Source of the DNA: Paeniglutamicibacter psychrophenolicus
Lineage (GTDB): Bacteria; Actinomycetota; Actinomycetes; Actinomycetales; Micrococcaceae
Assembly (NCBI RefSeq): GCF_030812255.1
Contig: NZ_JAUSSH010000010.1
Span: 85,483-149,482 of the forward strand
Direction of reading: 5' to 3'
DNA length: 64,000 nt
Part shown: in pieces, positions 8,715 through 17,832 of the stretch
Numbering within the stretch: position 1 is the stretch's first letter
Layout of the letters: each line of letters begins with the position of its first letter
The notes under the pieces: model-generated
Told to the model about the DNA's origin: nothing
The model's input: the letters and a program-made list of their open reading frames with translations, nothing else
Databases searched by the model: none
Translations under genes and position numbers: made by a program

Positions 8715-8996
8715 TCAGTGGTAGTCCACGATCTGCACGTCGTCGGCTCCGGCATCCGTCCAGCGAAAGCAGATCCTCCATTGATCGTTGATACGGATGC
8801 TGTACTGTCCCGCTCGGTCACCCTTCAGCGCTTCCAAGCGATTCCCTGGCGGCACCCGCAACGTATCCAGCGTTGTCGCAGCATCCAACTGATGGAGCTT
8901 GCGGTTCGCCGTCATATGAATTCGCGGATCAAACCGCTTCGCCGATTCACGACGCCAGACTCGCTCGGTATCACGGTCGATTAAGAAACCGATCAC
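8715..8996 (-). CDS. higB: HigB/RelE-type mRNA interferase toxin
   Basis: This 93-aa toxin of the RelE/HigB superfamily starts at a GTG (VIGFLIDRDTERVWRRE). Landmarks are the RKLHQLDAATTLDTLRVPPGNRLEALKGDRAGQYSIRINDQWRICFRW core and the final DVQIVDYH, where the conserved His and Arg residues of HigB-type ribosome-dependent RNases lie. The stop is 8 bases before higA. It should cut translated mRNA on the ribosome when HigA is lost. All usual sequence blocks are present, so it is likely active. Confidence 0.88.
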   Translation of the reverse strand: MIGFLIDRDTERVWRRESAKRFDPRIHMTANRKLHQLDAATTLDTLRVPPGNRLEALKGDRAGQYSIRINDQWRICFRWTDAGADDVQIVDYH

Positions 8997-9235
8997 GCCG
9001 CCAGCGTATGCCGCAGCGCGTCAATAACGCTAGACGTTTCACCGGAACTCCACCACGTTCCGTAACCGACTAGCCTATGCACCGCGATGAATTACCAGCT
9101 CCGCTTCAATTCATTCCTGGGCCCGCGACACTGCTCGCAGACCTCAATGTCCTGGGCCAGATGGTTTGGACAGCATCCCAGCGCGACCCTGCGACGTCGA
9201 AAGGGCGTTGACGTCATTATTGCGGATGCAAGCCC

Positions 9236-11341
9236 TCAATCGGATTGACGATTAATGTTCTGGAACTCTGCGCGGACGTCCCGCAGTCGCCGACCGTCAC
9301 CCACAGCCCAGAAATACCAGCCGTTTGTCGCCTTCTTCCGTAGGGCATGACCAGCCGCAGACGGCGACGTATACCGCTTTCCATCTAGCTCAATCGCACC
9401 ATCGGACGTCAGCACCGCTTCTTTTCCCTTGAAGTCCCTGTGTGTAGCCGACAATATATCGCCGTCTCCTAGAAGCCCAGCCTCAATCAGGTGCTTGAGT
9501 TCGACCCAATCACCAGCCTTCGTCTGAGGATCGACGACCTTGCCGAGATGCCCCTCGGGCACGGGCCAGATATGGAGAATGGCGTCGATCAGTTCTGCGG
9601 CGCGATTGTCGATTAGCGACTCGTCCCAGTCGTGGTGCTCGGTCTTGCTCACGAGGCGGCCGGTGAGCGTAATAGTGTTGTGTTGCAGGAGGGCAGCGCG
9701 TTTGGCTGACCAAGGCCCGTTAGAGACCTTAGAGTTCAGCGACTTCGTTAGAAGGGTGAGGTTCCCCAGGCGGTGCACCCTTGCCTGGCGTGCTTCTTCA
9801 GCCTCCGGGGTCTCCACGGGCCAAGTGTCTTTCCAGTTCCGCGGCAAGATGTGCTCGATCGGGTACCCCTTACGCTCAATCTGAGGCTGACCAGTCTCGG
9901 AGCGATAGTGGTCTTCGATGGCTTCGAGGAACATGCGCAACCTGCCCCGTGGGAAACGTGAGTAGACAGCCTCTGTGCTTAGAGTCAGCCGAACCTCCTC
10001 GTCCCCGGGCCAATAGGTGCTGGTGACGTTAAGGCGAGCTAAATGACCGATCACTCGATCCGGGAATTCACTGGCGGATATGCCTGTGCTGGCCGCGATA
10101 ACGTCGGCGACGATGCGTCCCAAATCGCTGCCCGACAAACGGAGCATCTGGCGACGATACACCCAACTCTCTGCAGCCTGAACGATCCTGTCGATGCTTT
10201 CCTGTGGAAGGTTGCGCCCCGGTTCGTACAGCCAAATCAGCAACGGCTTCAAAACCTCAACGCCGCTGGCTCGCATTCGATAAAAGGCCATCACCGCAGA
10301 ATCGAACGATCCGCCAGGTTTTGCTGCGTCCTCGGTCCACGCCTGATACTGCTGGGCTTGATGCTTGATTGTTGGCAACAAATCTGCCATCTTCTGACCC
10401 GATTCCAGTTCCACCCATGACTTGAATCGGTAAAAGGTGGCCTGCGGACTGATTTCTTCCCCGGTCCTCGCCACCAACCACTGGTTGAGAAAGAGGGAAC
10501 TGCGGCTGACAAGATTTCGACCGACGCTCACCTCTCGCATCCAAAACTTCGTCTCGAAGGGCCAGTCTTCCCGGTACGCCTTCTTCGTGTCGCTGCCCTC
10601 ACCGTCGAGCCGCTGAAAGACAAAATTTCGCACTAAATCGGCCGCGGTCAAGGGCGTCCCTCGCGCGTTGAGAGTCTCGAAGATTTCTTGAGAATTCTCC
10701 GTTGCCTCCAGCTCAATCGACACAAGCTGCAGACCGTCCAGGAGAACGTTGGTCAGCTCTTTGGCTTTGGCCGAGTAATTATCAGTGCCCTGCGTCCCGA
10801 GCCATTGGTCTACAACAGTAGAGAAGTACTTATGTGCGGCAACAATTTGTGAGTCCGAGTGCGAAAGATCTTCATAGTCGACAGGCGAGTCTGCAGCCAT
10901 AAGTTCGTCGAAGGGCTCCCGGTCCTTGTTCAAATGGCGGAGCTTGAGAGGACTGTCACCATCGTCTACATACTTCTCGGAGTTGTGGGTTAGGTCTTCG
11001 AGCTGACCGGCAAGCTTCGCGAGGCCAGCTTGCGCGAGCAAAGAGCGGGTCGCATCGGCAAGAACTTGAAGAGTAGTCAGCCGCTGCTGGCCGTCGATCA
11101 CGTTCCACATCGTCAGGCGTCCGCTCTGAGCCTCGTGCGACTGAATCACGACGGCCCCGAGAAAGTGTTTGGCGTCAACGTGCGGCTCAGCAATCCGGAG
11201 TTCCGCGACCCGACGTATGTCCTTCCACAGTGGCTCCCACTGCTCGACCTCTTTCCAAACGTAGGGGCGCTGGAAAAGAGGGATTACGAAATTCTGCGGC
11301 AGATTGAACAGCTGCAGCGGCGTCCGCTTGAAAGTCTCCAC
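9236..11341 (-). CDS. DUF262/DUF1524 protein with a RAMA-like tail, predicted modified-DNA restriction factor
   Basis: This is a 701-aa cytoplasmic protein. Residues 1-230 form a DUF262 (GmrS/ParB-like) domain with FQRPYVW at about 23 and the nucleotide-binding motif DGQQRLTTL at 83-91. Residues about 470-590 are DUF1524, an HNH-type nuclease, with EHILPRNW and HRLGNLTLLTKSLNSKVSNGPWSAKR. The last 80 residues (LIEAGLLGDGDIL... SDGAIELDGKRYTSPSAAGHALRKK... GWYFWAV) look like a RAMA domain, which is thought to read modified DNA. GmrSD, BrxU and SspE are relatives with this core that cut modified or phage DNA. It is a single gene flanked by toxin-antitoxin loci. Confidence 0.85.
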   Translation of the reverse strand: METFKRTPLQLFNLPQNFVIPLFQRPYVWKEVEQWEPLWKDIRRVAELRIAEPHVDAKHFLGAVVIQSHEAQSGRLTMWNVIDGQQRLTTLQVLADATRSLLAQAGLAKLAGQLEDLTHNSEKYVDDGDSPLKLRHLNKDREPFDELMAADSPVDYEDLSHSDSQIVAAHKYFSTVVDQWLGTQGTDNYSAKAKELTNVLLDGLQLVSIELEATENSQEIFETLNARGTPLTAADLVRNFVFQRLDGEGSDTKKAYREDWPFETKFWMREVSVGRNLVSRSSLFLNQWLVARTGEEISPQATFYRFKSWVELESGQKMADLLPTIKHQAQQYQAWTEDAAKPGGSFDSAVMAFYRMRASGVEVLKPLLIWLYEPGRNLPQESIDRIVQAAESWVYRRQMLRLSGSDLGRIVADVIAASTGISASEFPDRVIGHLARLNVTSTYWPGDEEVRLTLSTEAVYSRFPRGRLRMFLEAIEDHYRSETGQPQIERKGYPIEHILPRNWKDTWPVETPEAEEARQARVHRLGNLTLLTKSLNSKVSNGPWSAKRAALLQHNTITLTGRLVSKTEHHDWDESLIDNRAAELIDAILHIWPVPEGHLGKVVDPQTKAGDWVELKHLIEAGLLGDGDILSATHRDFKGKEAVLTSDGAIELDGKRYTSPSAAGHALRKKATNGWYFWAVGDGRRLRDVRAEFQNINRQSD

Positions 11342-11854
11342 GAATACAAACCTACCGGAAACGTCCAGCGCACTTCATGCGCACGGAAAGGGTTGGGACT
11401 CACAAGACCTCACCAGAACGCGAAATCGGGGTCCTGAATGGCTGTTCAGACTCGTCAGTGATAGGAGTGCTGCCTGTGGCACTAAAAATTGCGAAGGTCA
11501 CCCGGAACAAGGCTACTAGACAACGAGTTCGCAACCGGTCGAACACGAGTACCACCAAACGATTCCGCTGTTTCCACCTGACATACGTCAGGACTGAATG
11601 CGACCGAAGAGTGAGGATCAGATCTCGCCATGACTAACATCTGGTCCTACACGCGCTGGGCCCCCACGGGCAAGAAATGCCGCCCTCATACGTTTATCCC
11701 GGGGGCAGCATTTCTATTGATTCAGACGACGGATCTTTACACTAAATCTAAACTCCACAGTGTTCTGTTTCAACGCCCAGTGGGATCAAGCCCGTTGTCC
11801 GACTTGCCTCCCAGGATCGATGTCCGACGGGCGCTTGCAGCGAGGCATCGGGTT
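11342..11854. other. Gene-free spacer in the accessory region
   Basis: No convincing gene lies between the DUF262 gene start and the end of the XRE regulator. The plus strand is open over 11630-12025 but its product reads as noise and partly opposes the real XRE gene. The only structure I note is the inverted repeat at 11673-11715. The promoter of the DUF262 gene should be in the left part. Confidence 0.5.
11673..11715. repeat. Inverted repeat, possible terminator or protein site
   Basis: AGAAATGCCGCCC at 11673-11685 pairs with the complementary GGGCAGCATTTCT ending at 11715, with one mismatch and a loop of about 17 bases. It lies 140 bases downstream of the XRE gene stop on that gene's side. 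There is no strong T run, so it may be a binding site or an attenuated terminator. Confidence 0.4.
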
Positions 11855-12067
11855 TCAGCCCGGCGGCGTGTCTTCTCCCCTGGGGTCGAAGAGATCGTCG
11901 ATCCTGCACCCAAAGACCCCGGCCAAGCGGAAGGCCAGCGGCAAGGACGGGTCGAACCGGCCGCGTTCGATGGAGATGACCGTTTGGCGGGAGACTCCCA
12001 GCTCATCGGCAAGGCGTTGCTGTGACCAGCCACGCTCCTGCCGGCGTTCATTGAGCGAGTTCTTCAC
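11855..12067 (-). CDS. Small XRE-family transcriptional regulator
   Basis: This 70-aa protein is essentially one helix-turn-helix domain: VKNSLNERRQERGWSQQRLADELGVSRQTVISIERGRFDPSLPLAFRLAGVFGCRIDDLFDP. The family regulates the membrane gene it is paired with. The start is a GTG at 12067, two bases after the stop of the upstream membrane gene, so the two are translationally coupled. Short XRE proteins of this type generally bind their own promoter; no ligand is evident. Confidence 0.85.
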   Translation of the reverse strand: MKNSLNERRQERGWSQQRLADELGVSRQTVISIERGRFDPSLPLAFRLAGVFGCRIDDLFDPRGEDTPPG

Positions 12068-12069
12068 CC

Positions 12070-12468
12070 TCAGCCACGCTTCTTCGCCATGAGATAGCGC
12101 ACGAAAGTGCTGAAGAAGCCGACCACGATGACCCCGGTGAGCGCCCAACCCACATCGAACTCGAATCCGGTGATGGAGAGGATTGCCAGGACAAAGCCGG
12201 TCAGCATGATGGTGTCGCGGAATGCGCCGGCCATGGCGGCGTCCAGCCATGTCGATTCGATCGATTCATCAGGCTTGTGGATAGCTCCCCGCAGGCTCGA
12301 CCGGTCGACGACGAGCGCCCAGACCAGGCCCATAAGGCCCCAGGACACGACAAGCGCGAACACCCCGGAGACGGCCAGGGCATGCTCGCCACTGGCCACA
12401 CCTGTCCAGAGGGTGATTGCTCCGACACCGGCAGCCAGCAGCAGCCCCACCGGGATGGCGACGGCCAC
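12070..12468 (-). CDS. Membrane protein paired with the XRE regulator
   Basis: This protein of about 132 aa has four hydrophobic segments (VAIPVGLLLAAGVGAITLW; ALAVSGVFALVVSWGLMGLVWALVV; TIMLTGFVLAILSITGF; VGWALTGVIVVGFFSTFV) and ends MAKKRG. The first usable start in this frame is a GTG at 12468; a stop lies only about 70 bases further upstream and the codons between look coding (RWGRIRFAGGRLP), so the N-terminus may be truncated or start at an unusual codon. Such 'membrane protein plus XRE' pairs are common in actinobacteria and Firmicutes; the role is unknown. Confidence 0.65.
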   Translation of the reverse strand: MAVAIPVGLLLAAGVGAITLWTGVASGEHALAVSGVFALVVSWGLMGLVWALVVDRSSLRGAIHKPDESIESTWLDAAMAGAFRDTIMLTGFVLAILSITGFEFDVGWALTGVIVVGFFSTFVRYLMAKKRG

Positions 12469-12715
12469 GGCGGGAAGGCGGCCGCCGGCGAAGCGGATGC
12501 GGCCCCAACGCGTGCAGCACAGAGCACAACTCGGCGTTCAGGCACCCTCAATTGAGGTCAACCTGTGGCACGGGCGCGCAGGTCGTCCGGCGGCGTGGAC
12601 CCGGGAACCCTGTTCCCACGGAGTCCGCGCAGCACCGAAGCCACCGCACCTGGACGGTCTTGGCAATCGGAGCGTGCTGCTTTCCGGCGTCGCGCCTATC
12701 CGATCGGCGGTGCCG

Positions 12716-13942
12716 CTATGGGCGAGGTTCACCGATGCTGGCACCAAAAGTCTCGCCCAGGGCCGTGGCCACCGACGGCAGCAGCACCTCCGGGATCTCC
12801 ACATACTCGCCAACCTCCAAAAAGCCATCTTCGATCCAACGTTGCACGGAGTAGCCAAGCATGCCGGAGAGCGCGTTCGCCAGATCGTCGAGCACGATCT
12901 GCCCGTCCTCGATTCCCTCCAGCACGAAATCCGCCGTCAACGGGGTTTCCGTCGCCCCGGACATCAGCATCACGGCCACCGCGCGGTAACCCAGCTGGGC
13001 CTCGCCATTGCTTCGCGGCAGCTCACCGCCGAGCACCTGGTAGGCGGCGGTCGCCAGGGACTGCACGGCAATCGCCGTAGCCTCGGGTTCGGCATCAAGG
13101 AACGCCCTGCCGAAGGCGGTGGGCCGCACCCGCGTGCTGGTCAGTTCCACCAGGGCCGCATAACGCAACATCTGCCAGTACAAGTCCAGCCGCGGCGCCT
13201 CGGAAGCGGATCGCACCTCCAGGGTCCCTTCCGTATCCGGTTCCCAGAAGCCCGAGGCGTACCCCGTGGCCACCCCGATGGCGTCCTCACCCAAGGTCGC
13301 CGCAGCAGGGGCGATGTCCTTGCGGCGCAGCGTCTGGCTTGCCGTGATTTCCTTGCTCTTGCCCATCCACTTCAGCAAGGCCCGCGCCTTTGACACAAAG
13401 GGCAGCGCCTCCATGGCGGCCAGTGCCTGGGCCTTGTCCAACGACGAGGAGTAAATCACCACGGTTTGGGGTTCCACAAGCTCGAGCCGGATGTATTCTT
13501 CCCCGTCTTCTTCGAGATCGTCGTCATCCATGTCCAGGTCATCGACCACCAGCTCGTAGACCTGTTCATATGATTCGTCGCTGCCGGAGTACAGCTGGGA
13601 TTCGTCCAGGAACTCCATGAAGCGCCCCATCCCTGACTTCGCACCCTCAAGCATGTCCGGGAAATGGTCTTCCACGAACCGCAGCGTCTCGCGCACCGCG
13701 TCCACGGACGGTTCGGTGAGAATCCAGTAAGCGTCCCTGGCGGAACAGTGCGAGACCACGAATGACACGGTACCCATGGTCACCTCCGGATCCACATCGG
13801 GCTCCGTTGCTTCCAGCCACTGGCAAAAGTCGGGCTTCATCCGGGCAAAGTCTTCCCGTGACCGCTCGACGTTGGGCGGCAAGTGCACGCCATCGTCCTC
13901 GAAGTCATCCGGGCCGTGGCCTTGGCGATATCCAGGGGTCAT
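12716..13942 (-). CDS. Acidic two-part protein of unknown function, intact paralogue
   Basis: This 408-aa cytoplasmic protein begins at the ATG at 13942, with GAAGGA nine bases upstream. The N-terminal 150 residues are acidic and helical (SREDFARMKPDFCQWLEATEPDVDPEVTMGTVSFVVSHCSARDAYWIL...). An acidic linker follows (DDLDMDDDDLEEDGEE). The C-terminal 230 residues form a second domain (MEALPFVSKARALLKWMGKSKEITASQTLRRKDIAPAAATLG... APRLDLYWQMLRYAALVELTSTRVRPTAFG... IPEVLLPSVATAL), which looks like a tandem of winged-helix units. I recognise no catalytic motif and no named family. A damaged paralogue lies immediately upstream on the same strand. Confidence 0.75.
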   Translation of the reverse strand: MTPGYRQGHGPDDFEDDGVHLPPNVERSREDFARMKPDFCQWLEATEPDVDPEVTMGTVSFVVSHCSARDAYWILTEPSVDAVRETLRFVEDHFPDMLEGAKSGMGRFMEFLDESQLYSGSDESYEQVYELVVDDLDMDDDDLEEDGEEYIRLELVEPQTVVIYSSSLDKAQALAAMEALPFVSKARALLKWMGKSKEITASQTLRRKDIAPAAATLGEDAIGVATGYASGFWEPDTEGTLEVRSASEAPRLDLYWQMLRYAALVELTSTRVRPTAFGRAFLDAEPEATAIAVQSLATAAYQVLGGELPRSNGEAQLGYRAVAVMLMSGATETPLTADFVLEGIEDGQIVLDDLANALSGMLGYSVQRWIEDGFLEVGEYVEIPEVLLPSVATALGETFGASIGEPRP

Positions 13943-14140
13943 GAATTGTGGTCCTTCAAGGTGTTCGCGAACAAGGTACGTGGATCGGTTCGAAGCCACC
14001 GAAGCCAATCCAAGGTGGGTGCGCTGCGGGGAGGGTCAACCAGTGCATTATCCTACAGGCCAGGCGTTCCCCGTGGACTGCCGAGCACCGCAGCAGCGGC
14101 GCTCGAGCGCACGGGCTGGCAGGGGACATATAGGTGCTGC

Positions 14141-15469
14141 CTACGGCGAGCGCGGTGCACCGATAACCAACGAATAGGGCTTGGCCAGGGCCGTGGCCAG
14201 GGCCGGCAACAGGACCTCGGGGATCGTGATCGTTTCCCCGATCTCCACCAGGCCGTCTTCGGCCCATTCCCTGATTCTCTTGCCCACGACGTTGGTGAGC
14301 GTCCTGGAAAATTGGCCGGCGAGCGGTTCCCCGTTCTCGGATCCCTCCAAAACGGACTCGGTGGAGTAGGGATCGCCAGTTGCCCCGGCGACGAATACCG
14401 CGGCCATGTAGTCGCCGGAGTGCTCGCGTTCGCCACTGCTGCGCGGAATCACCCCGGTCAACATCTGGTAGGCGGCCGCGGCCATGCCCAGCACGGCCTT
14501 CGGTGTGGAAGAGGGATGCTTGGCCGCGAATGTCCAGCCGAATTCACTGAGCCCCACCCACTTGCCGCTGACTTGGATCAGCCCGGCGGACAGCAGCATC
14601 TTCCAGTACAGATCCAGCCGCGGAACCTCCTGCATGGAACGGACCTCGAGCACCCCGGACGACATTCCGATGGCGTGCCAGACCGGGGTCCCGGTGGCCA
14701 ATCCCAGGGCCTTGACGCCCAGGCGGGCGGCAGCGGGCTTGATGTCGTTCCGGCGCAGCACCCCGGTGGCCGTCACTTCCTTGCGCTCGCCAATCCATTT
14801 CAGCAAGGCCCGCGCCCTGGCCGTCAGCGGCAGGGCCTCCATGGCCGCCAGGCTCGCAGCGGCGCCAAGCGACGATGATGCCACCATGGTCTTGGGTATT
14901 ACGGGTCCGGCGACCTTTGGCGGGGCCGGGATCGTCAATTCCGGCGTCCGTGGGCCCTCGGCTTCCGGCACGCCCCGGGAAGGGAACCGGGCCCAGTCAA
15001 TTTCTTCCTCGTCAGCGAGCATCCCGTGGAGGCCTTCGAAAAGTTCATCGTTTCCGGTGAACTCGTCGGATTCGTCGAGGAACTCCAGGAAACCAAGCAT
15101 CTTCATCTTGGTGTTTTAAAACGTCTCAGGGAATTGTTCCCCTACGAACCCCAACACCGAACGCAGGCACGGGATGGAAAGAGCCGTGATCCTCGTGTGT
15201 GCTTCGCGCATGGCGCAGTTCGTGAGCACGAAGGACACCAGGTCCATGATCTCGTCCGGGTCTTCCGGGGTCTGCTGTTCCAGCCACCGGCGGTATCCGG
15301 GCTTCAATGAGTTGAAGTCATCTCGCACCCGGATGACGTTCATCGGCAGCGCGGCCGGGCCTCGGGCGGCGTCGTTGGCGTTGCGCACCTCGCGTGGATT
15401 TGGGTCGTGGCTCGGGTGCACCGGGATGTGTCCTTTGGTCTTGGGGTGTGCCAAACGCAAGCCGGGCAT
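14141..15469 (-). pseudogene. Paralogue of the acidic protein split by an in-frame stop
   Basis: The frame encodes the same two-domain protein as its neighbour (MEALPLTARARALLKWIGERKEVTATGVLRRNDIKPAAARLG, PRLDLYWKMLLSAGLIQ, IPEVLLPALATAL). A TAA at 15118-15116 interrupts it: VGEQFPETF-stop-NTKMKMLGFLEFLDES, against VEDHFPDMLEGAKSGMGRFMEFLDES in the intact copy. The alignment needs no gap, so this is a nonsense change and not a frameshift. An ATG (15106) follows nine bases after the stop, so the 321-aa C-terminal part might still be made by re-initiation. The 5' end is uncertain: the ATG at 15469 resembles the start of the paralogue, and 15523 is also possible. Confidence 0.7.
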
Positions 15470-15772
15470 CGAAGAGACAGATGCCAATGCTTCGACATGC
15501 GTGTCATGGGCTTGGGCGGCCACAGAAAAGTTTACCCACCCCCGTTGCTCGGTCCCGGCCGGGGAGGTGATGCCCCAATGGCCACGGCATCAGGTCACCG
15601 GCGACTTCCCCCAAGACACCAGGCACACGGCGTGCAACCGGGAGGTCGATTCCCCGCCGTCGGCGAGGAACCGATGCCGCCAACCCTTCCCCGACCCTTG
15701 CCCCCGTGCTTACGATGGGGCCATCACGGTTGGCGTCAACCGGGCGCACCGCAGAAAAGCAGGAGAAGAGCC

Positions 15773-16780
15773 ATGACGGTTCAATCTGCCCTGTCCAAAT
15801 CGGACAAACTCGATCTATTGCGCATGATGGTGCTGATCCGCACCTTCGAGGAAGCCATCTTGCGCGAATACCACGCCGACAAATCGCCGGGCTTCGACAT
15901 CGGGGCCGGACTGGTGCCCGGCGAAATGCACCTGGCCGCCGGCCAGGAACCGGTTGCCGCGGGGATCGGCGCACACCTGTCCCAAGGCGATGCCATGACC
16001 GCCACGCACCGCCCGCACCACCTGGCCATCGCGCACGGGGTGGACATGCGCAAGATGGCCGCGGAAATCTTTGGACGGGAGACCGGACTGGGCCGGGGCC
16101 GCGGCGGGCACATGCACCTCTTTGACCCCGAGGTCCATTTCTCCTGCTCCGGGATCGTCGCCGAGGGGCTGCCGCCGGCGCTCGGACAGGCATTTGCCTT
16201 CCAACGTGCAGGAACCGACCGGGTGGCGGTCGCCGTGGCCGGGGAGGGCGCGGCAAACTCGGGCGCGTTCCACGAATCCCTGAACCTCGCCGCGCTGTGG
16301 AAGTTGCCGGTCATCTTCGTGATCGAGGACAACGACTGGGGAATCTCCGTCCCGCGTTCGGCCTCGACCTCGGTTCCCTCCAACGCTATCCGCGCCGCCT
16401 CCTACGGAATCCCGGGAATCCGCGTGGAGGACAACGCCGTCGAGGATGTCTGGGCAGCGGTCGGCGAGGCGGTCCGCCGTACCAGGGCCGGGCAAGGACC
16501 CAGCCTGATCGAGGTCCACACCCTGCGCCTGTGGGGCCACTTCGAGGGCGATGCCCAGGGCTACCGCGGCGACCTCGACGGCGTGCCGGGGCGCGACCCG
16601 ATCCCCACCTACCAAAAGCACCTCAGCGACGCCGGGATCCTCGACGACGCCGCATTCACCGACATGGGGGAAACGGCCTCCGCCACGGTGGAGGACGCGA
16701 TCGCCTTCGCGAAGTCCTCTCCCCTGCCCGATCCCGCCGACGCCTTGAAGTACATATTCACCGAAGGAGCAAGGTCATGA
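15773..16780 (+). CDS. Thiamine-diphosphate-dependent dehydrogenase E1 alpha subunit
   Basis: This 335-aa alpha subunit belongs to the acetoin/2-oxo acid dehydrogenase type. The ATG at 15773 follows AGGAGAAG. It has HLAAGQEPVAAGI, THRPHHLAIAHGVDMRKMAAEIFGRETGLGRGRGGHMHLF, and the ThDP-binding stretch GEGAANSGAFHESLNLAALWKLPVIFVIEDNDWGIS (GDG...N-type motif, here GEG). It overlaps the beta subunit gene by four bases and is followed by a free-standing lipoyl protein, not a full E2. The substrate is not determined; resemblance to AcoA makes acetoin or a short branched 2-oxo acid plausible. Confidence 0.88.
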   Translation: MTVQSALSKSDKLDLLRMMVLIRTFEEAILREYHADKSPGFDIGAGLVPGEMHLAAGQEPVAAGIGAHLSQGDAMTATHRPHHLAIAHGVDMRKMAAEIFGRETGLGRGRGGHMHLFDPEVHFSCSGIVAEGLPPALGQAFAFQRAGTDRVAVAVAGEGAANSGAFHESLNLAALWKLPVIFVIEDNDWGISVPRSASTSVPSNAIRAASYGIPGIRVEDNAVEDVWAAVGEAVRRTRAGQGPSLIEVHTLRLWGHFEGDAQGYRGDLDGVPGRDPIPTYQKHLSDAGILDDAAFTDMGETASATVEDAIAFAKSSPLPDPADALKYIFTEGARS

Positions 16781-17832
16781 GCACCGCGCCCACGACACAA
16801 ACCGAGCTGCCGCTCGAGCCCGAAGCGGGCCGCCGCAAGCTCTCCACCGCAAAGGCCATGGTCGAGGCCATCGCCCAGCAAATGCACACCGACGAGAACG
16901 TCTTCGTGATGGGCGAGGACGTCGGCGCCTACGGCGGCATCTTCTCCTCGACCACCGGACTGCTCGACGAATTCGGCCCCGAACGCGTGATCGACACCCC
17001 GATCTCGGAAACCGCCTTCATCGGCCTGGGCATCGGCGCCGCGGTCGAGGGCATGCGGCCGGTCGTCGAGCTGATGTTCGCCGATTTCTTCGGGGTCTGC
17101 ATGGACCAGATCTACAACCACATGGCCAAGATCCACTACGAGTCCGGCGGCAACGTGAGGGTGCCGATGGTGCTGATGTCGGCGGCCGGCGGCGGATACT
17201 CCGACGGGGCCCAGCACTCCCAGTGCCTCTGGGGGACCTTCGCCCACCTGCCCGGGATGAAGGTCGTCGTCCCGTCGAACCCCTACGACGCCAAGGGATT
17301 GATGACCGCCGCCATCCGGTCCGATGACCCGGTCATCTACCTGTTCCACAAGGGGATCATGGGACTGGGCTGGATGAAGAAGAACCCGCGGTCGATCGGC
17401 GCGGTGCCCACCGATGCCTATGAGGTGCCGATCGGCAAGGCCCGGGTGGCCCGGGAGGGAAGCGACGTAAGCATCGTGACGCTTTCCCTGTCGGTCCACC
17501 ATTCCCTGGATGTCGCCGAGAAGCTCGCCGGCGAAGGTATCGACGTGGAGGTCATCGACCTGCGCACGGTGGTGCCGCTGGACCGGGCGGCGATCGTGGC
17601 CTCCGTTTCCAAGACGCGGCGGCTGGTCGTGGTGGACGAGGACTACCAGTCCTTCGGCCTGAGCGGAGAGGTCATCGCCACGGTCGCCGAGGCGCTGCCC
17701 GGCGGGCTCAAGCACGTCTCGCGCGTCGCGGTCCCCGACGTCCCGATCCCCTACTCACGGGACCTGGAGTATTCGGTGCTGCCGACACCGGCACGCATCG
17801 AGGCCGCGGTGCGCCAGGCGGTGGAGGGATGA
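16777..17832 (+). CDS. Dehydrogenase E1 beta subunit
   Basis: This 351-aa transketolase-like E1 beta subunit contains NVFVMGEDVGAYGGIFSSTTGLLDEFGPERVIDTPISETAFIGLGIGAAVEGMRPVVELMF, an N-terminal pyrimidine-binding domain with its conserved Glu, followed by a C-terminal transketolase domain (VSIVTLSLSVHHSLDVAEKLAGEGIDVEVIDLRTVVPLD). It forms an alpha2beta2 enzyme with the preceding gene; the starts and stops of all three genes of the set overlap by four bases (ATGA). It resembles AcoB-type subunits more than the bulky PDH type. The first 20 residues are a variable extension. Confidence 0.9.
   Translation: MSTAPTTQTELPLEPEAGRRKLSTAKAMVEAIAQQMHTDENVFVMGEDVGAYGGIFSSTTGLLDEFGPERVIDTPISETAFIGLGIGAAVEGMRPVVELMFADFFGVCMDQIYNHMAKIHYESGGNVRVPMVLMSAAGGGYSDGAQHSQCLWGTFAHLPGMKVVVPSNPYDAKGLMTAAIRSDDPVIYLFHKGIMGLGWMKKNPRSIGAVPTDAYEVPIGKARVAREGSDVSIVTLSLSVHHSLDVAEKLAGEGIDVEVIDLRTVVPLDRAAIVASVSKTRRLVVVDEDYQSFGLSGEVIATVAEALPGGLKHVSRVAVPDVPIPYSRDLEYSVLPTPARIEAAVRQAVEG

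Noticed and set aside
15106..15125. TTTTAAAAC as a programmed frameshift site in the split paralogue
   Set aside because: The reading frame is the same on both sides of the stop, so no frameshift would restore the protein; a nonsense change is the simpler reading.
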